Source: a candidate division WWE3 bacterium (GTDB taxonomy: Bacteria > Patescibacteriota > WWE3 > UBA101185 > UBA10185). From it: DNA of 8,627 bases. Positions 1 through 6,054 of the stretch are shown piece after piece (position 1 is the stretch's first letter; the number at the start of each line of letters is the position of its first letter). The position numbers and the translations under genes are program-made. The stretch covers positions 1 to 8,627 of the forward strand of contig JAGQNX010000046.1 in NCBI GenBank assembly GCA_020427865.1, written 5' to 3'. Under the pieces are notes generated by a model. It worked only from the letters and a program-made list of their open reading frames with translations. It did not search any database and was not told where the DNA came from.

Positions 1-2
1 TG

Positions 3-626
3 TTAAAAGATCAACTTTGCACTAATAATATAACTTTTATCATCAGGTATGTAATAAGCTTTTAGGAGTTCTACCGACTTTATGTCTTGTTGGGATAATA
101 ATCTGACTACTAGCTTAGAAAATCTTAATGCATCTGGCATGTTTGTATCTAATGTAATATCTGAATTAGAAATTTCTAGTTTAGAAAGCTTTATGTCGGG
201 GTCTTCTTTAAGCATGTTTTGCATAAATTCAACCTTATCTGCCAGTAAAATTCTTTCTGACCTGTTCTTTTTGTACTGCTCAATTTTATTTATAACTGTG
301 GTTACTTGTGTTTCGATGTAAGCTTTTTCTGCTACTTGTTTTTCTAGGCTTTCTACTTGTCTTTGGGAAACAGCAATATTTGTAGTTATTGCTAGATTTA
401 TTATCAAAAGCACAATAAATACTAACTGAATACCTACAATGGCAAATTTACTTACCATAACAACTGTAGATTTATACTTTACTGTTGGAGGAGGTTTATA
501 TATATCGTGATCAAGTAAATTAGGACTCGCTGTGTTACGATTAGGCGTCTGCTTTGTCTCCACCTTTGGTTGTGGTGGATTTTGCACTTGATTTAGTTGA
601 TTTACTTGTTGATTTTGTTGCTCCAT
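3..626 (-). CDS. PilN-like single-pass membrane protein (hypothetical)
   Basis: Complete 207-residue protein ending in TAA at 3-5. In order it has a Gln/Asn/Pro-rich cytoplasmic tail (residues 1-50), basic residues, one hydrophobic helix (about 61-82), a predicted coiled coil (about 85-123) and a compact C-terminal alpha/beta region (about 135-207). This tail-helix-coil-ferredoxin-like order is that of PilN/GspL-type inner-membrane assembly proteins of type IV pili. The region from about 144 to 207, where alternating strands flank one helix, also looks like a PilN C-domain. That is a resemblance of architecture, not a motif match, and no other pilus gene is visible nearby. It follows rpsT on the same strand and starts inside it. 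The ATG at 626 is preceded by AAGG at 636-639 with 9 bases between. The next ATG (residue 57) would remove the whole cytoplasmic tail and has no ribosome site, so 626 is preferred. It could instead be an unrelated coiled-coil membrane protein. Confidence 0.7.
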   Translation of the reverse strand: MEQQNQQVNQLNQVQNPPQPKVETKQTPNRNTASPNLLDHDIYKPPPTVKYKSTVVMVSKFAIVGIQLVFIVLLIINLAITTNIAVSQRQVESLEKQVAEKAYIETQVTTVINKIEQYKKNRSERILLADKVEFMQNMLKEDPDIKLSKLEISNSDITLDTNMPDALRFSKLVVRLLSQQDIKSVELLKAYYIPDDKSYIISAKLIF

Positions 627-888
627 GGGCAGCTACCTTTTTAGCGAATCTAGATTTTAATCTATTCGCTTTATTTTTATGTAAAACATTCTGTTTTGCA
701 GCTTTGTCTAATACTTTTTGCATAGCAGACTGTTTCTCAAAAATTATATCAGTATTACCACCCTCTGTCTCAAGAGTTTTATTTAAAGATTTTAGAATAG
801 CTTTAATTCTTCTCTTCCAGAAAAGATTATTTTCCTTCTTTTTTATTGAGCTTCTTGCTGCTTTTGCAGCTGATTTAGTATTTGCCAT
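541..888 (-). CDS. rpsT: 30S ribosomal protein S20
   Basis: 115 residues. S20 binds 16S rRNA in the body of the small subunit and helps early 30S assembly. The family is recognised from the start (MANTKSAAK), the basic N-terminal helix rich in Lys/Arg (4-35), and the hallmark segment near residues 67-81 (NVLHKNKANRLKSRF). The start at 888 gives the canonical N-terminus; an upstream in-frame ATG at 915 would add nine unrelated residues. The core ends near residue 88. A tail of about 27 residues, almost all Lys, Ser, Thr, Ala and Gly, follows it and makes the protein longer than the usual 85-90 residues. That tail is exactly the part that overlaps the next gene. There is no Shine-Dalgarno site before the ATG, so translation may be leaderless or nearly so. 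Confidence 0.95.
   Translation of the reverse strand: MANTKSAAKAARSSIKKKENNLFWKRRIKAILKSLNKTLETEGGNTDIIFEKQSAMQKVLDKAAKQNVLHKNKANRLKSRFAKKVAAHGATKSTSKSTKSSAKSTTTKGGDKADA
588..620. repeat. Short imperfect tandem repeat in the rpsT/PilN-like overlap
   Basis: TTGATTT on the plus strand recurs at 588, 597 and 609, spaced 9 and 12 bases. Read in one minus-strand frame it gives the Lys/Ser/Thr tail of S20. In the other frame it gives the Gln/Asn-rich start of the PilN-like protein. Confidence 0.6.
636..639 (-). promoter_or_regulatory. Ribosome binding site inside rpsT for the PilN-like gene
   Basis: On the minus strand AAGG lies 9 bases upstream of the ATG at 626, inside the S20 codons for Lys-Lys-Val. 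It supports the overlapping start and suggests translation from the shared rpsT transcript. Confidence 0.45.
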
Positions 889-896
889 AAGACGAG

Positions 897-925
897 GGTA
901 TACTACCATAAACACCGTAAATTAA
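897..925 (-). promoter_or_regulatory. Weak candidate promoter for rpsT
   Basis: On the minus strand a possible -10, TATACC (902-897), lies 8 bases before the S20 ATG, with TTAATT (925-920) 17 bases further upstream. Neither hexamer is strong, and TAGTAT at 905-900 is an alternative -10. Either choice gives a leader of only a few bases. Confidence 0.3.
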
Positions 926-977
926 AAATACTTTAATTGTTTCTTATTAGTTACTATATTAAAATAACTCGCCTATG

Positions 978-1006
978 TTGATTTGGTGTTAGTATAAAAT
1001 TATAAA
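978..1006 (+). promoter_or_regulatory. Candidate promoter for murJ
   Basis: TTGATT (978-983) and TATAAA (1001-1006) are separated by 17 bases, which is the ideal sigma-70 spacing. The expected transcript start is near 1013, leaving a leader of about 3 bases to the TTG at 1016 or 15 bases to the GTG at 1028. A second A/T-rich hexamer (TATAAA, 993-998) could also act as a -10. Confidence 0.5.
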
Positions 1007-1027
1007 TAGACAAGGTTGATAAAAGCT

Positions 1028-2674
1028 GTGGCTACCAATTCATTAAGTAAAAAAATATTCACTAATGCCCAAAATACGATACTATCTGCAGCTATTGTAA
1101 TATCTGCAATGTACGGTGTGTCTGCTATTTTAAGCCTTGTTAGGTCTCGTATGCTAGCCACCCATTTTGGGGCTTCAGATATACTTGGGGTTTTTTATGT
1201 AGCTGATAGAATTCCTAATTTGATCTATTCTCTTCTAGTTGTGGGTACTCTTTCTACTGTATTTATACCCATATTCACGGACGAACTTAAGAAAGATAAA
1301 GATTTAGCCTGGAAGACTGCTTCTTCTGTAGTTAATGCTAGTTTATTTGTTTTTTTAATATTTGGGTTAATAGTATATATATTTGCCAAACCTATTGTAA
1401 TTGCTGTTTCGTTAGGTGAATTTGATTTGCAACAAATAGATATTGCCGTACGTTTAATGCGAATTATGCTCGTTTCTCAGGTAATATTACTGTTAAGTAG
1501 TTTTTTAACTAGCGTTTTGCAGTCATTTAAACTTTTTGTAATACCTGCACTAGCTCCTGTTGTATACAACCTTGGTACAATTTTAGGAATTGCATTTTTT
1601 GCTCCCCGCTATGGTATTTATTCTGCCGCTTATGGTGTTTTAATAGGTGCTCTTTTGCATTTGGCTATTCAATTGCCTTTATCTCGTCATATAAACCTAA
1701 AATATTATCCTAGACTTAATATTAAAGATAAAGGTTTACGCAATGTATTAAAATTACTGCCACCTCGAATGCTTAGTGCCTCTCTTTTTCAAATAACCTC
1801 TCTTGCTAATAATTCTTTGGCTATTTTAGTTTCAGTACCTTCTGTGGTTGTTTTAAAGTTTGCATTACAGCTACAAACATTTCCTGTTCTTTTATTTGGA
1901 GCTTCTATTGCACAAGCTGCTTTACCTACTTTGTCTTATGAATCTTCGGGAGAAGAAATTGCCAAATTTAAGAGTATTTTCTTAACCTCTTTACACCAAG
2001 TAATGTTTTTGGTTATTCCTTTTAGTGTGATTTTGCTGGTTTTACGCTTACCTGTTGTCCGTTTAGTTTATGGTGCTGCCAATTACCCTTGGGAAGCTAC
2101 TTTAGCTACCGCCACAGCTTTAGGATTTTTTAGCGTAAGTATATTTGCACAAAGTGCCGTTTATTTAATTAATCGTGCATTTATTGCCTTAAAAGACACC
2201 TATACTCCCTTAAAAGTAAGCCTTATTACTTTTGTTATTAGTATTACACTTTCCTACATTCTTATTACTAAGTATTCCTTTGGTGTAACTTCTATCGCAC
2301 TCTCCTATAGCTTAGCCTCCATATTAGATGTGGTTTTATTGCTTGCTTTATTATCAAAAAAGGTTGGTGGATTTAGCTTAGAACGGCTTGTTTTACCTTT
2401 TCTTAAAATTTCGTATGCAGCTATTTTTATGGGAATTTCACTCTATCTACCTTTGAAAGTTTTAGATTTATATGTTTTGGATACTTCTTTAACGCTAAAC
2501 TTACTAATTTTAACTCTAGTTACAGGTAGTACTGGTGTAATTTCTTATTTGTTTTTTACTCATATATTTAAGGTTAAAGAGGTAATTTTGTTTTATAAAC
2601 TAGTTTCTAAAATTTTTACAAAGTTTCATAACATAACCTTTAGTACCAAGTCTGACATTACTATAGTCAATTAA
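1028..2674 (+). CDS. murJ: MurJ/MviN-type lipid II flippase (variant)
   Basis: 548 residues, close to E. coli MurJ (511), with a dozen or more hydrophobic helices and no soluble domain. MurJ moves lipid-linked peptidoglycan precursor across the membrane. Family marks are the first-helix region with LVRSRML and HFGAS (38-50), the ADRIPNLI segment (59-66), a GTLSTVFIPIF segment just after it, PRLNIKD near the middle, and FPVLLFGASIAQAALPTLS (285-303). By eye-alignment to E. coli MurJ, the equivalents of R24 and the PN pair are kept. R18, D39, R52, D269, R270 and E273 are replaced (A33, G54, Y67, L280, Q281, T284). I recall this FALxLQxxP form from other Patescibacteria proteins annotated MurJ. 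The start is uncertain: GTG at 1028 has AAGG 12 bases upstream, while TTG at 1016 adds four residues and directly abuts that AAGG. It is divergent from rpsT, and no terminator is visible after it. Confidence 0.88.
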   Translation: MATNSLSKKIFTNAQNTILSAAIVISAMYGVSAILSLVRSRMLATHFGASDILGVFYVADRIPNLIYSLLVVGTLSTVFIPIFTDELKKDKDLAWKTASSVVNASLFVFLIFGLIVYIFAKPIVIAVSLGEFDLQQIDIAVRLMRIMLVSQVILLLSSFLTSVLQSFKLFVIPALAPVVYNLGTILGIAFFAPRYGIYSAAYGVLIGALLHLAIQLPLSRHINLKYYPRLNIKDKGLRNVLKLLPPRMLSASLFQITSLANNSLAILVSVPSVVVLKFALQLQTFPVLLFGASIAQAALPTLSYESSGEEIAKFKSIFLTSLHQVMFLVIPFSVILLVLRLPVVRLVYGAANYPWEATLATATALGFFSVSIFAQSAVYLINRAFIALKDTYTPLKVSLITFVISITLSYILITKYSFGVTSIALSYSLASILDVVLLLALLSKKVGGFSLERLVLPFLKISYAAIFMGISLYLPLKVLDLYVLDTSLTLNLLILTLVTGSTGVISYLFFTHIFKVKEVILFYKLVSKIFTKFHNITFSTKSDITIVN

Positions 2675-2696
2675 TACGTTTGTACTCGTTTGCCAC

Positions 2697-2724
2697 TTGC
2701 ACTCCTTCTGGGAGTTGATATTAT
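2697..2724 (+). promoter_or_regulatory. Promoter with extended -10 for the fibre gene
   Basis: TTGCAC (2697-2702), 16 bases, then TATTAT (2719-2724) preceded by the extended -10 dinucleotide TG at 2716-2717. The -10 ends 7 bases before the ATG at 2732, so transcription should begin at or next to the start codon. A 5-bp hairpin (ACTCC/GGAGT, 2701-2715) lies in the spacer. Confidence 0.5.
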
Positions 2725-2731
2725 TTATTGT

Positions 2732-5700
2732 ATGAATGAACCTGCCTCAAGTGATTTTAACGGCAATCTGCCTGTGTTTACACGCAAGTGGAAATCTATA
2801 GTTTTGTTTACTCTTGTTGTTGCTATTATCTTATTTCTTTTATATTTTTGTAGCCTTTTTAGAGTCTGTCCTGGCTTTAGTGGCAATACCCAAGGGTTAG
2901 ATTTTAAAGGTTTAACCTTAGAAAATCCTAAAGTGGTAGCTGGTATTACTTTAGATGCTGCTGCATTAAAGGCCCTTGCAGCTCAAGTCGGTTTAAATGG
3001 TGATGTAATAGGGTCCTTAGATTCCAATCAACTACGTGATGGCGTTGTAACTTCAGATAAACTTTCTTCTACGCTAAATTATGGGGGTACATTAAATCTT
3101 GCAGGTAAATGGATGATAAATGGTGTAGAAGTAAAAGCTACTGCTGAAGATTTAAATAAACTATTAAGTCAGTCTAGTGTTATTGTTAATAGACCAGTCA
3201 CACCTGCTCCTGCTGTTACAAACCCTACTGTTAGTACTACTAATGTAGATCTTTCTTCCTATATGACCAAACCTCAAATTGAGTCACTTATTAATTCTAT
3301 AGTAGATGCTAAAGCTTTAAAAAAGATAGGTTCTACGCAAGGTATTTTTGCACAAGCTGATAATGGAGAATTAAATTTAGAAGTAAAGGCAGGTAAAGGT
3401 TTACGCCAAGAAGACGAAGGCTTAACTCTGCGACTTTTAACTAGTGCCACAGGTAGTGCTACATCCTCTGTGTCTGGTTTAGAACTAACCTCTTCCGGAG
3501 TATCTTTGCTTGGTGGTTGTAGCTCTAGTCAAATACTAGTTTGGAATGGGTCCGTATGGGCTTGTGCTGATCAGGGAAGCGGTTCTGGAGACATAACTGC
3601 TGTTGGTTCTATGACAAGTGGCGATGTATTTGCTAACTCGACAGCTGATGATGATTGGCTAGGATTAGGTGCATCTGCTGGTCGTATAGAGTTTGATGAT
3701 CAGACTACTGATGAAGTAAATATATTAAATGCTAGAGTTGGTATAGGTACACAAACCCCCAGTGTAGAACTAGATGTAGTTGGTGATGCATTATTTGGAA
3801 ATCAGCAGGGTACTGGATATGATTCCAAGCCTTCCAACCTGTTTATAAATGAGCTTGTTACCGACGGATCTACAGGTAACATTGCTATGCACAGCTTTTT
3901 AGATTTGGATATTGCCTCTGACTCTTCCAGTGTGTTTTTGGCAGGTTATAGTAATGCACATGTTGCTTCTACTGATGCACAAAACTACACAGGTTCTCTA
4001 CGAGGTATGCAAGGTCAAACTGACCATTATGGTACTGGTACTGTATCTAGTGGAAGAGGTATAGTAGGTTTAACTGCTGTTAGGGCTGCGGGTACCATAA
4101 CTAATGCTTACGGTGGCTTTTTTGGAAACTATAATTTGCATGCATCTGGAACAATCACAAATTCCTACAATCTGTATGTTGTAGATGGCTCTGATACAGG
4201 TACTACTACAAACAATTATGGATTATATATAGAAAACATGAATAACGGTGATGCCTTAAATTATGCAATTTATAGTGCAGGCGGTATTTCTTACTTTGCA
4301 GGTAATGTTGGTATAGGTACTACTAACCCTACTTCACCTTTAACAGTTTCTGGAACAATTCGTATTACGGATAAAGCTCACAATTCGACTTCTCTTTCTA
4401 TACCCGCCGATTTTACTGCTTGGCACATAGGGACTGATGAAGATGGGTACATGGCTTTTGGTCATTCAGGTAGTGAAAATATATTTAGAATAGGTTTTGG
4501 AGGCGGTGCTCATTTAAGAACTGGTAGTATGGGTATTGGTACCACGTCTCCAGCATATAAACTAGACGTATTACAAGATAGTGCTTCCTTTGTGGCTAGA
4601 TTTTTTAACGATGGAAACGCTGCAACCCGTCAGGGTGTTTTAGTTCAGGGTTGTGCTGATACTAATCCATCTGCTTCGTGTAATTTTATAGAATTTAGAG
4701 ATGGAGATGGTACTGCAGTAGGTGCTGTAGAGGGTAATGGTGCAGGCGGAGTTTCATTAAACACCTCCGGTGCAGACTATGCGGAGCTTTTTGAGGGTGA
4801 CCGTACTAAAGTTTCTCCTGGAGATTTATTGGCTGTTGATAGTTCTGGAAAGATCGTTAAGGCTACCCCATTTAAAACATTAGTAGGTGCATATTCTACT
4901 AGCCCTTCTGTAGTTGGTAATTGGCAAGATGGCTGGGAAAACAATAATAGTTTAATTCCTGTTGGTTTACTTGGTCGTATGCGTGTTAGCTTTAAAGATA
5001 CAAATGGTCAGATTGAGGTTGGAGATCCTGTTGCTGTATCTTTAACAGATGCTGGTAAAGCTGTACGTGCTAATACTTCGGGTAGAATATTAGGCTACGC
5101 TTTAGAAAATCAAACAGATGATGGAGAACTGTTAGTATATGTGTCTCCAACTTGGTATGAGCCTATACAAGAAGAATCTCCTGTATTAGCAAGTGCATCT
5201 ACTTCGAGTGATGGCGTACAGGCTTTAGATACACTTTCTGCTTCTTTTAGCGATTTACAAGAACAAGTAACTGAATTTATGGATAGTATAAATATACATT
5301 TTGTTAAGGATGGCGATGTGGAGACTTTAGTGTTCGAAAGCCCTGCAAAGTTTGCTTCAGATCTGGAGGTTAAAGAATTATTATCTGTTGGTGACCTAAG
5401 GTTTGATCCTGCTACTAATTCTATAAATACAGATACAAAGTCTTGTAATACTACCAAAGATTGTGAAGACAATACTCTTTATTTGCAAAAGACTTTAGCA
5501 GGAAACGTAAACATACTAGATGGTGTTGTCGTAATAAATAAAGATGGCGATGTTTATGTAGATGGCACCCTCACCGTAGACAAACTAGCTTTTTCTGACA
5601 AGGAAGATTCTCAAGCAACAGGTACTGCCAAAATAAAAGAAGGTGAAGACTCTGTAACAGTAAAAACAAAAGCTTTAACTAAAGATTCTATAGTATTTTT

Positions 5701-5821
5701 AACTCCAGTTAATAAAGAAGTTGCAGTTACATACGAAATAAAAGAAGATAACGAATTTGAAATAAAAGTTACTGACCCTGTAGAAAAAGATCTGCGAGTA
5801 AACTGGTGGGTAGTTAATTAG
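2732..5821 (+). CDS. Membrane-anchored phage-fibre-like surface protein with internal ADYAE (Peptidase G2/IMC-like) domain
   Basis: 1029 residues, stop TAG. A basic stretch (17-21) and one hydrophobic helix (about 22-42) form an uncleaved N-in anchor, so the rest should face outward. Then come fibre-type modules. SDKLSSTLNYGGTL and an INGVEVKATAEDLNKL segment precede a Pro/Thr linker, followed by a Cys263/Cys278 module with VWNGSVWAC. GIGT repeats lie at 336, 526 and 600 (VGIGTQTP, VGIGTTNP, MGIGTTSP). Four GTITNxY-like rungs sit at 454-511, their Tyr spaced 19, 17 and 15. GADYAELFE (680-688) opens a domain running to about 811, with VGAY and PSVVGNW motifs. This resembles the autocleaving intramolecular chaperone of phi29-like tail spikes (Pfam Peptidase_G2). 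A coiled coil (about 829-854) and a terminal beta domain (about 965-1029) ending in WWVVN follow. It probably trimerises; its target is unknown. ATG 2732 is chosen over TTG 2690, which adds 14 residues. Confidence 0.85.
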   Translation: MNEPASSDFNGNLPVFTRKWKSIVLFTLVVAIILFLLYFCSLFRVCPGFSGNTQGLDFKGLTLENPKVVAGITLDAAALKALAAQVGLNGDVIGSLDSNQLRDGVVTSDKLSSTLNYGGTLNLAGKWMINGVEVKATAEDLNKLLSQSSVIVNRPVTPAPAVTNPTVSTTNVDLSSYMTKPQIESLINSIVDAKALKKIGSTQGIFAQADNGELNLEVKAGKGLRQEDEGLTLRLLTSATGSATSSVSGLELTSSGVSLLGGCSSSQILVWNGSVWACADQGSGSGDITAVGSMTSGDVFANSTADDDWLGLGASAGRIEFDDQTTDEVNILNARVGIGTQTPSVELDVVGDALFGNQQGTGYDSKPSNLFINELVTDGSTGNIAMHSFLDLDIASDSSSVFLAGYSNAHVASTDAQNYTGSLRGMQGQTDHYGTGTVSSGRGIVGLTAVRAAGTITNAYGGFFGNYNLHASGTITNSYNLYVVDGSDTGTTTNNYGLYIENMNNGDALNYAIYSAGGISYFAGNVGIGTTNPTSPLTVSGTIRITDKAHNSTSLSIPADFTAWHIGTDEDGYMAFGHSGSENIFRIGFGGGAHLRTGSMGIGTTSPAYKLDVLQDSASFVARFFNDGNAATRQGVLVQGCADTNPSASCNFIEFRDGDGTAVGAVEGNGAGGVSLNTSGADYAELFEGDRTKVSPGDLLAVDSSGKIVKATPFKTLVGAYSTSPSVVGNWQDGWENNNSLIPVGLLGRMRVSFKDTNGQIEVGDPVAVSLTDAGKAVRANTSGRILGYALENQTDDGELLVYVSPTWYEPIQEESPVLASASTSSDGVQALDTLSASFSDLQEQVTEFMDSINIHFVKDGDVETLVFESPAKFASDLEVKELLSVGDLRFDPATNSINTDTKSCNTTKDCEDNTLYLQKTLAGNVNILDGVVVINKDGDVYVDGTLTVDKLAFSDKEDSQATGTAKIKEGEDSVTVKTKALTKDSIVFLTPVNKEVAVTYEIKEDNEFEIKVTDPVEKDLRVNWWVVN

Positions 5822-5851
5822 TAAGTTTCCAAAAGTTATGATAATATGGCA

Positions 5852-5867
5852 CCTAAGATACCTTAGG
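5852..5867 (+). other. Short hairpin competing with the terminator stem
   Basis: CCTAAG (5852-5857) and CTTAGG (5862-5867) form a perfect 6-bp stem with a 4-base loop. CTTAGG is also the core of the left arm of the long stem 5856-5904, so the two structures exclude each other. This is the geometry of an antiterminator/terminator pair. Confidence 0.5.
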
Positions 5868-5911
5868 GGGCCCTTTTTGACTGGATTAGCTCCCTAAGGT
5901 ATCTGTTTTTT
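5856..5911 (+). terminator. Long-loop terminator after the fibre gene
   Basis: AGATACCTTAGGG (5856-5868) pairs perfectly with CCCTAAGGTATCT (5892-5904), giving 13 bp around a 23-base loop, followed by G and six T (5906-5911). It begins 35 bases after the fibre stop codon. The stem and T-tract are those of an intrinsic terminator, but the loop is much longer than usual. Confidence 0.8.
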
Positions 5912-5932
5912 ATTCCCAATTTTAGTTAAATA

Positions 5933-5941
5933 TGTTATTGT
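5933..5941 (+). promoter_or_regulatory. Possible extended -10 before the second hairpin
   Basis: TG-T-TATTGT matches the TGnTAnnnT form seen before the fibre gene, lepA and hrcA. A start near 5948 would make a transcript of about 65 bases consisting of little more than the hairpin 5952-6012. No good -35 is visible. Confidence 0.25.
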
Positions 5942-5951
5942 AAAGGTCCAC

Positions 5952-6012
5952 TACAGTGCGGAGAAGGGAGCCGTTTCTGGCACTGGCTTGGGGCTCCGCA
6001 CTGTAATTTTTT
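5952..6012 (+). terminator. Second long-loop hairpin with T-tract (terminator or small RNA)
   Basis: TACAGTGCGGAG (5952-5963) pairs perfectly with CTCCGCACTGTA (5994-6005), a 12-bp stem around a 30-base loop, followed by A and six T (6007-6012). The loop can form its own small stem (AGCC 5969-5972 with GGCT 5985-5988). GGAGCC (5967-5972) can instead pair with GGCTCC (5992-5997), which would break the main stem. It is markedly G+C-rich against its surroundings. It may be a back-up terminator protecting lepA from read-through or the body of a small RNA. Confidence 0.7.
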
Positions 6013-6039
6013 ATTCCGTATGCTCAAATCCCTATAACA

Positions 6040-6048
6040 TGCTAAAAT
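6040..6048 (+). promoter_or_regulatory. Extended -10 promoter for a leaderless lepA mRNA
   Basis: TG-C-TAAAAT ends 6 bases before the GTG at 6055, so the predicted transcript start falls on the start codon. No convincing -35 is present; the extended -10 may compensate. There is no Shine-Dalgarno site before the GTG. Confidence 0.55.
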
Positions 6049-6054
6049 CACGCT

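Noticed and set aside
920..969. A/T-rich inverted repeats AATTAAA/TTTAATT (920-938) and AGTTA/TAACT (949-969) as operators between rpsT and murJ
   Set aside because: Such repeats arise easily in A/T-rich DNA, and no known regulator site is matched.
2701..2715. 5-bp hairpin ACTCC/GGAGT as a terminator of murJ
   Set aside because: The stem is short, no T-tract follows, and it sits between the -35 and -10 of the next gene.
2690..2731. TTG start at 2690 for the fibre gene
   Set aside because: It has no ribosome site at suitable spacing, and the predicted transcript starts near 2731, after this codon.
5110..5472. Minus-strand open frame of about 120 codons inside the fibre gene
   Set aside because: It is a shadow frame with serine-rich composition, no ribosome site and no family resemblance.
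5890..5904. CCTAAGGTA resembles part of the 23S rRNA I-CeuI site
   Set aside because: The match is short and is explained as one arm of a perfect hairpin; no rRNA flanks it.
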